Below are positions 53,063 through 62,903 of a DNA stretch of 64,000 nucleotides, piece by piece. Location: positions 1 through 64,000 of the forward strand of contig CAYPYW010000005.1 of the NCBI GenBank assembly GCA_964415365.1, in the 5' to 3' direction. The position numbers and the translations under genes were made by a program. The stretch is from Hydromicrobium sp964415365 (lineage in GTDB: Bacteria; Actinomycetota; Humimicrobiia; Humimicrobiales; Humimicrobiaceae). Under the pieces are notes generated by a model. It was not told the origin of the DNA. It did no database searches and was given only the letters and a program-made list of their open reading frames with translations. The stretch's first letter is position 1; each line of letters begins with the position of its first letter.

Positions 53063-54601
53063 ATGAAAGCGAAATATATTTTAGGTGTAGATCTGGGTAC
53101 CAGCAGTGTTAAGACGATCTTAATCGATTCTGAAGGTAAGATTATAGGGAGTGCATCAAGTGAGTATCCAACAGACTATCCGCAACCGGGATGGGCTGAA
53201 CAGAATCCTGAGAACTGGTATTCAGACTTTAAAAATACCTTCGGCAGGATGATGAAAGAAGCCGGTATCAGTCCTGAAAGAATCTCCGCTGTTGGAGTGG
53301 CAGGACAGATGGTAAGCCTTACCTGTCTTGATAGGGAAGGTTCTGTCCTGAGGAATACAATCTCATGGAATGATCAACGTGCTACCAGTCAGGTAAGGTG
53401 GCTGAAGGAAAATTTCGGTAAAAGTATAAGCCGGATTACCTATCTTCCTATTAATCAGTCATTTACCTTACCCAAACTTCTCTGGCTTCGTGAAAACGAG
53501 CCTTTGGTGTGGAAGCAAATGTATCAGCTGCAGTTACCGAAAGATTATATAAGGTTTAGGTTGACCAGGAATTGGTTTACTGATTATTCGGATGCATCGG
53601 CTACGATGCTTTTTGACCCTGTCAAACTTAGATGGTCTGAGAGGATCTGCAAAATGTTACAGTTTCCAATGGGAAAGTTACCTGAAGTTGTTCCATCCTC
53701 CCGTATAGTTGGTAATGTTTGCAGAGAAGCTTCTGATGAATTGGGTATTGTTAAAGGCACGCCTGTGGTTGCGGGAGCCTCAGATTTATCTGCAGATAAT
53801 CTGGCATCGGGTATAACCAGACCAAATCAATGGGTGACAAGAATGGGAACGGCGGGCAGCACCTCATTGGTGGTGGACAGTGCAATTCTTGACAAACAGG
53901 GAGTCTGCTTTTGTAGCGTACATTGCATTCCCGGCAAGTATATAGTCGAAGTGGGGGTTCATTCATTTGGTCAGTCCTACCGCTGGTTTAAAGACACATT
54001 TTGTGGTGAAGAATCCAGCAGGGCAAAAGAAGTGGATAAGAGTCCCTATGAGATTATCGAACATTATGCAGAAAAAACATCCATTGGAGCTGATGGACTT
54101 ATCTTTCATCCATTTATAAACGGCTCTCCTTACTGGGATCCTTATTTGAAGGGAGTTTTTTGGGGTATTAAACCCGGGCACACTAAAGGGCATTTTTCGC
54201 GAGCAGTGCTGGAGGGTACAGCTTTTTGCCTTAGTGATGCCTTTGGACTTTTAAGGAACCTGTCAAAATGTAAGCCAAAAGAGTACATACTTGTAGGAGG
54301 CGGTTCAAGAAGCAGACTATGGCGCCAGACTATCTGCGATGTACTTGGAACTGATGCCACTGTCTTGGACAACTGTGACGCTTCTTTGGGAGTGGCAATG
54401 CTTGCCGGAGTAGGAAGTTCCATATTTAGGGACTATGAAGAGGCTATAGAAAAATTTGTCAAACCCAGCTCAAAAGTATCATACGTTAAAGAGAATCATC
54501 TCAGTTACCAGAAGATAATGAGTACTTTTAAGAAAATTCATGGGGAAATTAGAAAAATTTATCGAGAGCTGGGGGAAAAAGAACTAAAAGATTTCAAATA
54601 G
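53063..54601 (+). CDS. xylB: FGGY-family carbohydrate kinase, xylulokinase type
   Basis: About 512 residues. ATP-binding DLGTSSVKTILID lies at the N-terminus, PGWAEQNPENW and SWNDQRA in domain I, GASDLSADNLASG and GTAGSTSLVV in the middle, and ILVGGGSRSRLWRQTICD in domain II. The pattern best fits D-xylulokinase, although FGGY kinases vary widely. A GTG six bases upstream is an alternative start. A four-codon frame (ATG 53050) with GAGGAA upstream ends at the start site, so translational coupling is possible. Confidence 0.82.
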   Translation: MKAKYILGVDLGTSSVKTILIDSEGKIIGSASSEYPTDYPQPGWAEQNPENWYSDFKNTFGRMMKEAGISPERISAVGVAGQMVSLTCLDREGSVLRNTISWNDQRATSQVRWLKENFGKSISRITYLPINQSFTLPKLLWLRENEPLVWKQMYQLQLPKDYIRFRLTRNWFTDYSDASATMLFDPVKLRWSERICKMLQFPMGKLPEVVPSSRIVGNVCREASDELGIVKGTPVVAGASDLSADNLASGITRPNQWVTRMGTAGSTSLVVDSAILDKQGVCFCSVHCIPGKYIVEVGVHSFGQSYRWFKDTFCGEESSRAKEVDKSPYEIIEHYAEKTSIGADGLIFHPFINGSPYWDPYLKGVFWGIKPGHTKGHFSRAVLEGTAFCLSDAFGLLRNLSKCKPKEYILVGGGSRSRLWRQTICDVLGTDATVLDNCDASLGVAMLAGVGSSIFRDYEEAIEKFVKPSSKVSYVKENHLSYQKIMSTFKKIHGEIRKIYRELGEKELKDFK

Positions 54602-54704
54602 AGGATTTATAACAGATGAGTCCTAATCAGCAATATTATAAGAAGTCTTATGATAATTTTATTGTTAAATAAATGCAAGATCTAAACTAAAGGAGAAGTA
54701 TAAG

Positions 54705-55811
54705 ATGGTAAATATGAGTAATGGGAAGTTATTGATATTTGGGTCTGCCGGAAGATATATACAGGGGCCTGGTTCAATTGAATACCTTGGAAAATATGTT
54801 TCTCAAATATGTAAAAAAAAGAAGGCTTATGTATTGTTGGATTCAGGAGCCAGTTTTCTTCTAAATAAAATAGGACAACTGTTAAAAAAAGAAGAGATAA
54901 ATTTTTTTATAAAAGAGTTTGATGGCAACACACAGATTCAGAAAGCTAGTATGCTTTCAGAGGAGGCAAAGACTTTCGGTGGAGTAGAAGTGATTATAGG
55001 AGTTGGAGGTGGTAAAACGATAGATATGTCAAAGCTCATCGCACGGAGGCTTAATTCAAGAAACATCATAGTTGCTACTATTTCTGCTACTGATGCGCCT
55101 GTATCTCATACAGCAGTAACCACAGATGAGAAGAATAATGTTATTGTGGAAGAGAATATTTTCAGTCCCGATCTTGTCCTGGTTGATAGCGAAATAATCG
55201 CCCAAGCGCCGGTCCGCTACTTTGTATCCGGCATAGGTGATGCTATTTCCAGAAAATATGAGGTACTGGCTTCTATATCGGTGGGAGAGGAAAATTTTTT
55301 CGGGGGGAAACCAGTTTTTTTTATAAAATCCCTCTTGGATATACACCACCAGATTCTTCTCGAGTATTCTATTGAGGCAAAAAGAAGTATCGAGAAAAAG
55401 GAGACCAACGAAATAGTGGAAAAAGTTATAACTTCGACTATCCTTCTCAGTGGACTTCTTTTTGAAAACGGAGGCCTTGTGGGGGCTCACAGTATAGCAA
55501 ATGTTTTAAATATGAAAGGATATGGGAAGAAAAACCTTCACGGGGAACTTGTAGGGGTGGGAGTATTGCTGCAGATTATCTTACAGAAATTACCTGTTAA
55601 TGAGTTAGAGAGAATTGATAGATTGCTTCAAAGTTTAGGATTACCATACAATTTTACTGAACTGGGAATAAATATAGATGATAGCCAAAGAATCCGAAGT
55701 ATTTGTGAGGGAATCAGCACCAGGCTTAGGAAACATAACTTTATACGGAGTGAAGAAGAAATCCTAGAGGCAATTAAGATTCTGGAGCAAAGAAATTGGA
55801 TTGAAAGATAA
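54705..55811 (+). CDS. gldA: Glycerol dehydrogenase (GldA-type iron/zinc alcohol dehydrogenase)
   Basis: A 368-residue NAD-dependent enzyme. YIQGPGSIEYLGKYV at the start, the NAD site GVGGGKTIDMSKLIA, ISATDAPVSHTAV, and metal ligands Asp in SGIGDAISRKYE and His in GAHSIANVL and NLHGELVG follow GldA. It would convert glycerol to dihydroxyacetone, or act on a related polyol. AAAGGAGAAG precedes the ATG. With the transaldolase and kinase nearby it suggests that dihydroxyacetone is handled in this pathway. Confidence 0.87.
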   Translation: MVNMSNGKLLIFGSAGRYIQGPGSIEYLGKYVSQICKKKKAYVLLDSGASFLLNKIGQLLKKEEINFFIKEFDGNTQIQKASMLSEEAKTFGGVEVIIGVGGGKTIDMSKLIARRLNSRNIIVATISATDAPVSHTAVTTDEKNNVIVEENIFSPDLVLVDSEIIAQAPVRYFVSGIGDAISRKYEVLASISVGEENFFGGKPVFFIKSLLDIHHQILLEYSIEAKRSIEKKETNEIVEKVITSTILLSGLLFENGGLVGAHSIANVLNMKGYGKKNLHGELVGVGVLLQIILQKLPVNELERIDRLLQSLGLPYNFTELGINIDDSQRIRSICEGISTRLRKHNFIRSEEEILEAIKILEQRNWIER

Positions 55812-55905
55812 AATCCTGATAGATTTCAATATTTTCAGCGATTACTGTTCTTAACAGTTTATTAATATTCATAAAGAAGATTGACCTAAGATAGGAGATA
55901 ACGAA

Positions 55906-57099
55906 ATGCCAAACTATGAAAAATCAGCGATGCAAAGATTATCTGAGACATCAGATGCTATGGAAATATGGTGGGATTCAAATCCTCTTATATTTGAGAC
56001 ATGGCGAAAAAAGTTTTTAGATAAAACAGGAACAGAAAATAAAGACAAATTAAAAAAGCAGCTAAAAATTCTTTTTGACCTGGATAACCCAGAAAATGCC
56101 CTGTTTAGTGGAGTGACCACCAATCCAAGGCTTACTAGAAAGGTACTGGACTTACTTCCTGATGTAATAGCTCCCATGGTAGATAAGATCATTGCTGATA
56201 ATACTGCTAAAAGTAATTATTTTCTTGCCTGGGAAGTATATAAGGAAATAACCAGGAGAGGCGCTGCTCTCTATATGCCTCTGTTTGAGAAATCTAAATA
56301 TAAGAAAGGTTACGTATCAGCACAAGTAGATCCCCAGCTAGTGGCCAATGTTAAGAAGATGTTGTACCAGGCTTTGGAACTCAAAGAGCTCTCAGATAAT
56401 ATAATGATAAAGTGCCCAGGCTCCCATGAAGGCATATACCTTATTGAGCTCCTTACCTCAATTGGTGTACCCACAAATGCCACACTGGTGTTCCATATTC
56501 CTCAAGTAGTGGCTGTTGCAGAAGCTGTAAAGAAAGGGCTGGAGACCGGAAAGTGTAACGGTGTTGATTATTCGCGGTGGAGATCGGTTATTACCATCAT
56601 GATCGGTCGGTTTGAAGATCAGCCTCAGTATAGTGAAAGTGCAAAATCCACCGGCATAGAGCTTACTGATGAGCTTAAAAGATGGACCGGGATAGCTATA
56701 GCTAAAAAAGCTCATGCTATCTTAAATGATTTAAGAAAGGGGTACAATTCCAAACTCCTTTTATGTTCAGCGCGTCGTGGGCCGGGCAAAGGAAATATCT
56801 ACCATATGGAAAAGGTCGCCGGGGGTAATATGGTATATACCATGAATCCTGAAATTATAGAGGATTTTATGAACATATATGCCCAAAAAGATATTTATAG
56901 CCAAATTGATGACCCTGTACCTTCTAATATTATGAATAAGCTTACAAGGATACCTTATTTTAGTCAGGGTTATGAAGTAGATGGGATGACTAGAGTTGAG
57001 TTTGTGGATCATCCCTCCTTCGTTATGACCAGAGACCAATTTTCCGAGTCCATGGCAGAGATAGAGGAGTATATAGTAGAGAGAAAGTCCAAAAAATAA
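55906..57099 (+). CDS. Transaldolase family protein
   Basis: A 397-residue TIM-barrel enzyme. The N-terminal block GVTTNPRLTRKVL contains the TTNP signature, and the Schiff-base lysine is expected in IMIKCPGSHEGI. It carries extra segments compared with the small 220-residue transaldolases. It transfers dihydroxyacetone units between sugar phosphates, or acts as a fructose-6-phosphate or related aldolase. AGGAGATAA precedes the ATG. It is the last gene of the carbohydrate cluster. Confidence 0.85.
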   Translation: MPNYEKSAMQRLSETSDAMEIWWDSNPLIFETWRKKFLDKTGTENKDKLKKQLKILFDLDNPENALFSGVTTNPRLTRKVLDLLPDVIAPMVDKIIADNTAKSNYFLAWEVYKEITRRGAALYMPLFEKSKYKKGYVSAQVDPQLVANVKKMLYQALELKELSDNIMIKCPGSHEGIYLIELLTSIGVPTNATLVFHIPQVVAVAEAVKKGLETGKCNGVDYSRWRSVITIMIGRFEDQPQYSESAKSTGIELTDELKRWTGIAIAKKAHAILNDLRKGYNSKLLLCSARRGPGKGNIYHMEKVAGGNMVYTMNPEIIEDFMNIYAQKDIYSQIDDPVPSNIMNKLTRIPYFSQGYEVDGMTRVEFVDHPSFVMTRDQFSESMAEIEEYIVERKSKK

Positions 57100-57399
57100 C
57101 TGATAGTATGAAAATCCGTATTCGTATTCTTTGAACATTAAGTTATGCTCAAATGTCAGTAGCTATTTTTGCCTATTGTAAGATTCTCAGACAGGTAATA
57201 AAAGGTAAATGTTATTTTACTACTATGTAAAATCTTTTATTTTAAGTTTGACCATTCTAAGATACTTAAAAAATCTATTGTTTTATATTAATGGAAGTAA
57301 GCTTCAGCTGTATCGCCAGTATACTTTTAATTTGATTAATGATTGGTTAAAAAATATAATAACAAAAATATGATTTAAAGAGAAACAAAGGGTTTGATT
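57100..57399 (+). other. Gap between carbohydrate cluster and exporter genes
   Basis: About 300 bases. A weak AT-rich terminator (ATTTTAC 57214-57220 with GTAAAAT 57227-57233, followed by CTTTTATTTT) probably closes the carbohydrate cluster. The remainder should hold the exporter promoter, which I cannot place with confidence. Confidence 0.45.
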
Positions 57400-58173
57400 A
57401 TGACTTATAATTCAATCGCTATAGAAACTTTTGACCTGACTAAAAATTTTGGGAGCCTGGCTGCAGTAAATAGGTTGAATTTAAGTGTCAGGAGTGGAGA
57501 AATTTTCGGTTTTTTAGGTCCTAATGGTGCAGGGAAAACAACCACTATAAAGTTAATGACCGGACTGCTCAGGCCAACCTCCGGGACCGTGAAAATTATG
57601 GGGAAAGATATACAGGAAAGTCCAATAGAAGCTAAGAAGAATATTGGGCTTATCCCGGAACAGCCTCAGGTTTACGAAAAGCTAACCGGTATAGAATTTT
57701 TAAGGTTTATGGGAAATTTGTTTGGGATAGATAAAAGTGAAATCGAGAGAAAAATAAAAGAGCTTTTAAAACTCTTTGATCTGACCGGGAGAGGAGAAGA
57801 ATTAATCCAGAGTTATTCTCATGGTATGAGGCAGAAGATAGCTATAGCCGGGGCTTTGATTCATTCTCCGAAGGTGCTTTTCTTCGACGAGCCAACAGTA
57901 GGGCTGGATCCCAAAAGTGCCAAAATAATAAAGGATATACTGAAATTTAGAGCAAAATCCGGTGACTGTATTTTTATGTCCACCCATATCCTGGAAATTG
58001 CAGAGAGAATATGCGATAGAGTTGGTATTATCAATAATGGTGAGCTGGTAGCTATTGGGGATATGGATGAACTCAGAAAGATCTCTAAGGAGGATAAAGG
58101 TAATCTGGAAGAGATATTTTTGCAGCTAACCGGAGGGGATGAAGATACGGATATTATAAAATCTTTAACTTAA
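57400..58173 (+). CDS. ABC exporter ATP-binding protein
   Basis: About 257 residues. Walker A GPNGAGKTT, Q-loop IGLIPEQPQ, signature YSHGMRQK, Walker B LFFDEPTVGLDP and switch STHILE are all intact. The sequence is of the DRA/CcmA-like class, which pairs with ABC-2 permeases for drug, antibiotic or lipid export or Na+ efflux. AAGGG lies before ATG 57400; a TTG at 57394 is an alternative. The permease gene starts 8 bases after its stop. Confidence 0.9.
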   Translation: MTYNSIAIETFDLTKNFGSLAAVNRLNLSVRSGEIFGFLGPNGAGKTTTIKLMTGLLRPTSGTVKIMGKDIQESPIEAKKNIGLIPEQPQVYEKLTGIEFLRFMGNLFGIDKSEIERKIKELLKLFDLTGRGEELIQSYSHGMRQKIAIAGALIHSPKVLFFDEPTVGLDPKSAKIIKDILKFRAKSGDCIFMSTHILEIAERICDRVGIINNGELVAIGDMDELRKISKEDKGNLEEIFLQLTGGDEDTDIIKSLT

Positions 58174-58181
58174 TTAGTATC

Positions 58182-59897
58182 ATGCTTAATCTACTACTTA
58201 AAAACAGATTAAATATCATATTGCTTGGATACACAAGAGATGAACCGAAAAAAAGGACTGGCAGAATAATTGGCACTTTGATTGGTGTGATAATTTTTTC
58301 TCTTATTCTTTTCTATTCAGGTAAATTTATTTCGTTTATTTATAATAGATTAGATGTAGAACTGGCAAATACAATATTTGATATTGCTCTGGATTATATT
58401 TTTGCGATTATCTTTATTTTTATAATGTTTACCGGGATTGCTACCAGCCTTTATGTATTATATTTATCAAGAGATCTGGAATTATTGTTAAGCCTTCCTA
58501 TTAGTTACCGGACTGTATTTACATATAAATATACAGAGGCATTGATTTCAAATTCCTATTTATTTTTTATAGTAATTTTCCCACTTCTAATATCATACGG
58601 AATAACATCCAAATTGCCATTAGCTTATTATCCTGTGATGATAATAGTTTTTATATCTGTAGTGTCCATTCCAACCAGTCTGGGAGTTTTAATAGGTATG
58701 ATTGCAGCAAGGTATATTAATCCTAACAGAGCTAAGGAAGTACTTGCTTTTATAGGAGGAATCTTCGGGCTTCTTATATGGTTATCATCGCAGATTATAT
58801 CCAGATATGCGGGGGATCTGGCGCCTGAATTAAAATCTATGGATGTTGAGAATATAAAGCAGTATATAACAGCTACTTTTAGCAAGTCTTTTTTAAAAGT
58901 TATACCTTCCACCTGGGGATCAAATACATTGTTTTACCTTCATAACGGCAATTACAGGGAATTTATCTTTAATTTTGTTTTAGTTACTGCTACTTCTATT
59001 ATGTTGATATTTCTTTGTATAGTTATATCTCAGAGAATTTACTATTCAGGCTGGTCAAACGCATATCAAGTAATAGCCAGAAGGGGATTCAAGAAAAGGA
59101 AAGCAGGGGGAGAGGTGGGAACCGGTGATAAGAAAAAATATGGTTACTCGTTTTTTTCTGGCATCAACTATATTATGGTTAAAGATTTTAAGGTACTTTT
59201 CAGAGATGCCAGAAGGCTATTAAGTGTTTTTATGCCGCTTATAATGTTTACATTTTTATTTTTCTGGAGTATTTCAAGAAGTATTGGCGAAGGAGGGGGT
59301 ATTAAATTTTTCCTTTCATTGGAAGTTCTTTTATTTTTGTTTTTTCCACTGCTGGTCTCGGGAATGGTGAATGTGAATATATCAGGAAATAATATTGGTG
59401 GTGAAGGATTGAAATTCTGGATACTGAAGGTATCTCCGGTAAATGCCAAAAAAATTTTAAGAACAAAGATCGTTTTTAGTTCTGCCATAACTGCGCTATG
59501 TGGGGGTATGATTATGCTTATATTTTATTTCATATATAAACCGGCATTATCGTATTTAATATTTGGACTGTTTCTTTTGATTTTATTCAGTTGGGGAGAT
59601 TCGGTGATCGGTACTTCTGTTGGAGCTTTTTTTCCTGTTTTTAAGCCTTCTCAATCAAATAGAAGCAATGTCTCGTTTTTGGGAGGTATATTAAATTTAG
59701 TATTATTTTTATTATATTTATTATTTTTTGCTGGTATTGTAATGGGTATGTTATTTCTGGCAGACTATCTGGCATGGCCCGATCTGGCTGTATTCCCAAT
59801 AGTATTAGCTCTGGAACTGATATTAAATCTAATTTTATATAATATTCTGGTAAACTTAAGTGCTCGTAGATTAAATGGAATTGAATGGAGATATTGA
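58182..59897 (+). CDS. ABC exporter membrane protein
   Basis: A 571-residue polytopic protein with about twelve hydrophobic helices and an internal basic loop (about 300-325, FKKRKAGGEVGTGDKKK). It resembles the large, unnamed ABC exporter permeases that carry two ABC-2-like halves in one chain (LYLSRDLELLLSLPIS and, in the second half, MVKDFKVLFRDARRLL). It must work with the ATPase upstream. The exported compound is not indicated. Confidence 0.8.
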   Translation: MLNLLLKNRLNIILLGYTRDEPKKRTGRIIGTLIGVIIFSLILFYSGKFISFIYNRLDVELANTIFDIALDYIFAIIFIFIMFTGIATSLYVLYLSRDLELLLSLPISYRTVFTYKYTEALISNSYLFFIVIFPLLISYGITSKLPLAYYPVMIIVFISVVSIPTSLGVLIGMIAARYINPNRAKEVLAFIGGIFGLLIWLSSQIISRYAGDLAPELKSMDVENIKQYITATFSKSFLKVIPSTWGSNTLFYLHNGNYREFIFNFVLVTATSIMLIFLCIVISQRIYYSGWSNAYQVIARRGFKKRKAGGEVGTGDKKKYGYSFFSGINYIMVKDFKVLFRDARRLLSVFMPLIMFTFLFFWSISRSIGEGGGIKFFLSLEVLLFLFFPLLVSGMVNVNISGNNIGGEGLKFWILKVSPVNAKKILRTKIVFSSAITALCGGMIMLIFYFIYKPALSYLIFGLFLLILFSWGDSVIGTSVGAFFPVFKPSQSNRSNVSFLGGILNLVLFLLYLLFFAGIVMGMLFLADYLAWPDLAVFPIVLALELILNLILYNILVNLSARRLNGIEWRY

Positions 59898-60080
59898 TAA
59901 GGCTGCATATTTATTTCACCAGCGAGTGTAGACATATTATCTTCAAGAATTTTTGAAACTTTAATATAAGTTTATACATTATAATAATAATAATATAAAA
60001 TATTAACTTTTTGGTGTAATATATTAATGTAGAAATAAAAGTTTTTATATAATATTAATAAATATAAGGGGTTGAATAAT

Positions 60081-60731
60081 ATGAAAAAGACTTATAAAAG
60101 AAGGCGTACTCTGAAATTTTTTAAAGATTTCGGGTACAAGGTTATAAAATTGAAATACTTTATAATGATAGTTGTGGCGATGCTGATCGAGATCACAACG
60201 CTGGTAATTTATATATTTAACAATGAGAACATTATCGATTTTGATCTGTTTACTGCCAGTGTACTATACGGCATAAGTAGTGCAATTATAGTATTCCTTG
60301 CTGTTGGTTCTCTGGTACTCATAAAAACCGATAAATCAAGGAATAAAAAAATGATAGAGCAATTTAATGATTTCAGAAGGAATTATTTTAGGTTGACAAA
60401 TGAATATTTGAGGGAGATTGACAGCCTGGTTAGAAGTTTTGACAGTGAGAGGGCAAACATAGAAGCGAAAATTAACTATGCTATAATGATTGCTGAGAAG
60501 TACAATGATTTTATTAAAGAATTTTCAAAAGTGAAAACGCCGGTCTTCTTAAATGATGCGTTTAACTATGAATTGGAACACCTAAGTAAGGAAAAATTAT
60601 TTTTCGCCAGATTCTCATTATTGTCCAAAGCGGAAGAATTGGAAAAAATCAATAAAGAATCTGATTTGGCTCATGAAAATTTTATAAGAGAGCTTGATAA
60701 TACTGAAAGAAATTTTAAGATGATAATTTAG
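60081..60731 (+). CDS. Hypothetical membrane protein with coiled-coil domain
   Basis: About 216 residues of no recognised family. A very basic N-terminus (KKTYKRRRTLKFFK) is followed by two helices at about 25-45 and 57-80, then a cytoplasmic helical domain of about 130 residues rich in Glu, Lys and Asn and likely to form coiled coils. AAGGGG lies nine bases before ATG 60081; the frame is open from TTG 60072. It lies 60 bases before the signalling gene in the same direction and could be functionally linked to it. Confidence 0.6.
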   Translation: MKKTYKRRRTLKFFKDFGYKVIKLKYFIMIVVAMLIEITTLVIYIFNNENIIDFDLFTASVLYGISSAIIVFLAVGSLVLIKTDKSRNKKMIEQFNDFRRNYFRLTNEYLREIDSLVRSFDSERANIEAKINYAIMIAEKYNDFIKEFSKVKTPVFLNDAFNYELEHLSKEKLFFARFSLLSKAEELEKINKESDLAHENFIRELDNTERNFKMII

Positions 60732-60790
60732 AAGTCCTGAATTATAAAATATTGCTCATTAGAATTAAATGATTTCTAACGGAACCAAAG

Positions 60791-62305
60791 ATGGAAGCCA
60801 TTAATAAAATAAGAGAACAATTAATTTCAGAATTAGAAAAATTACGGCATGTTATAGATGAGTATGAAAAGGTGCAGCCTGATTTTAAAAAAATAGAGGA
60901 AGCATTAGGGGATAGCAAAGAGAGATATGAAACTTTGATTAATTCAGCTCCTTTTGGTGTAATTACTCTTAATGAAGAGGGAATTATTACATCGTGTAGC
61001 AACAAGGTATTAGAGTTCTTCGGTCAAACTGAAAAAGAAATAATCGGCAAACATTTTACAAAACACAGGTTTCTAAATATAGAAGATATTCCTAGATACC
61101 TCAAAATATTTAGCTATGCTTTAGACGGTAAGGAAAGTATGCCGTTTGAAATTACTGGTCTGGATAAAAATGGAAATATTTTTTTTGGAGAAGTTTACTA
61201 TGGACTTATAAAAAAAGATAACAGGGTTAAATATATTCAGGTGTTAATAGTTGATATCACTAAAAGAAAACAGGCTGAAGAAAAGTTAAAATATTTAAGA
61301 TTTCATGACAATTTGACTGGTTTATACAATAGAGCTTATTTCGAAGAAGAAATAGAAAGACTTGATTCTGATAGACAACTACCTTTAAGTTTTATTATTG
61401 GTGATGTAAATGGCCTGAAGTTGATAAATGACGCTTTTGGCAATGAAGAAGGTGACAGGATTTTAAAAAGTATCGCAGAAGCCCTTAAAGAGTGTTGCAG
61501 GAAGGAAGATATTATTGCCAGGTGGGGAGAGGATGAATTTTCGATACTCTTACCCAGAACTTCGGCAGAATATACCGGGAAGATAGTAAATAGGATTAAA
61601 GAAATTTGTCAAAAGATTGGCAGAAGTAAAACAAAGTTTGACTTTTCCATTGGGATGTCCACTAAAGATAATCCTGAGCAGGATTTTCAGAATATTATAC
61701 GGGTAGCCAGGGATGAGATGTATAAAAATAAATTGTTCTGGGCTAAAAGTATTCCTGATTCTGTTATATCATCACTGGTTGACTCTTTAATGGAAACAAG
61801 TTTCGAGACGAGAGAACATGGAAAAAGAGTTAGAAAGATGGTTTTAAAACTGGGGCGTGCGATAGGATTACCAAAAAGTAAATTGGATGAATTATCGATG
61901 CTTGCCGATCTGCATGACCTTGGTAAGATAGCTATTCCTGACGATATTATTAGAAAGAAAGAAAAATTGGATGAAAAGGATTGGCAGGTTTTAAAGAGTT
62001 ATCCTGAGATAGGTTATAGTATCGCACAATCATCATACAAATTTTCATATATTGCCGAATATATTTTAACCCATCACGAAAGATGGGATGGTAAAGGTTA
62101 TCCCCGCGGACTAAAAGGAGAGGATATCCCCCTGGTATCACGCATTGCGGCTGTTGCCGATGCTTATGATGTTATGAGAAGCGGCAGGTTCTATAAAAGA
62201 ACATTAGGCAAAAAAGAAGCTATCGAGGAATTAAGAAAATCAAGCGGTTCTCAGTTTGATCCAAAATTAGTCGAAGAATTTATAAAAATTCTGGAAGAGG
62301 AATAA
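60791..62305 (+). CDS. PAS-GGDEF-HD-GYP cyclic-di-GMP signalling protein
   Basis: A 504-residue protein. An N-terminal helix is followed by a PAS domain (about 45-155), a GGDEF-type domain (about 170-320; LTGLYNRAYFEE, and the signature reads GEDEF instead of GGDEF), and an HD-GYP phosphodiesterase (HDLGKIAIPD, then HHERWDGKGYP, DAYDVM). It has no transmembrane segment. The HD-GYP site looks intact, so cyclic-di-GMP breakdown is likely; the cyclase half may be regulatory because of the altered signature. No strong ribosome site precedes the ATG. Confidence 0.9.
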   Translation: MEAINKIREQLISELEKLRHVIDEYEKVQPDFKKIEEALGDSKERYETLINSAPFGVITLNEEGIITSCSNKVLEFFGQTEKEIIGKHFTKHRFLNIEDIPRYLKIFSYALDGKESMPFEITGLDKNGNIFFGEVYYGLIKKDNRVKYIQVLIVDITKRKQAEEKLKYLRFHDNLTGLYNRAYFEEEIERLDSDRQLPLSFIIGDVNGLKLINDAFGNEEGDRILKSIAEALKECCRKEDIIARWGEDEFSILLPRTSAEYTGKIVNRIKEICQKIGRSKTKFDFSIGMSTKDNPEQDFQNIIRVARDEMYKNKLFWAKSIPDSVISSLVDSLMETSFETREHGKRVRKMVLKLGRAIGLPKSKLDELSMLADLHDLGKIAIPDDIIRKKEKLDEKDWQVLKSYPEIGYSIAQSSYKFSYIAEYILTHHERWDGKGYPRGLKGEDIPLVSRIAAVADAYDVMRSGRFYKRTLGKKEAIEELRKSSGSQFDPKLVEEFIKILEEE

Positions 62306-62317
62306 GATATCTGTTGT

Positions 62318-62698
62318 TTAATCTGCAGTTCTAAGTTCTATTATATCTCCATCTGAGATTTTTTTAAGTTGAGGTAAATTACTATCATCTGTTATTTTTC
62401 CGACTAGTGTAACCGGACTCGCAGCTTGTGGCTTATCTCCGGTGCTGGCAGGAGTTTTGCCGAAGAATATGCAAAAAGCATTGCCTGGAGGCCAGTAAGC
62501 TACAGAACCTACATCCAGGATTTCTATACCATCCTCCAGCTCGGCATGCACCGGTATTTTAAAGTATATTTCGTCTCCCCATCTGTTTGCTTGGGAGACT
62601 ATTGGTAATTTTTTTAATATTTCTTGGGAAGCATTTGAATTATTTAGTTTAACCGGGATTTCAATATTCTTTGAAACTATTTTAATGATGTTGTCCAT
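62318..62698 (-). CDS. Cyclophilin-like fold protein (TM1367 family)
   Basis: About 126 residues. The block VGSVAYWPPGNAFCIFFG followed by TPAS and SPVTLVGKI identifies the small cyclophilin-like family seen in Thermotoga TM1367 and many prokaryotes. The fold is that of cyclophilin, but isomerase activity is unproven. The frame is open from 62734; ATG 62698 gives the N-terminus usual for the family. It converges with the signalling gene, with only 12 bases between their stop codons. Confidence 0.85.
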   Translation of the reverse strand: MDNIIKIVSKNIEIPVKLNNSNASQEILKKLPIVSQANRWGDEIYFKIPVHAELEDGIEILDVGSVAYWPPGNAFCIFFGKTPASTGDKPQAASPVTLVGKITDDSNLPQLKKISDGDIIELRTAD

Positions 62699-62839
62699 TT
62701 TTACGGTGCTTAATTTATTATTTGTAATGAACATAATATATTTTAAAACAAAAATTTACAAGTGAAATGACCTGGTTTAATACTTAAAGTTTTACTTTAA
62801 GCTTTATTGTGCAGCATGGAGGTACCGTAAAAATATTAA

Positions 62840-62868
62840 TTGATTTATACAAAGATATAAATTATTCT
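62840..62868 (+). promoter_or_regulatory. Promoter of the glutaredoxin gene
   Basis: TTGATT at 62840-62845 and TATTCT at 62863-62868 have a 17-base spacer, 35 bases before the ATG. Confidence 0.45.
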
Positions 62869-62903
62869 TTAGACTATAGTTTTATATTAATAAAAGGGAT
62901 GTT

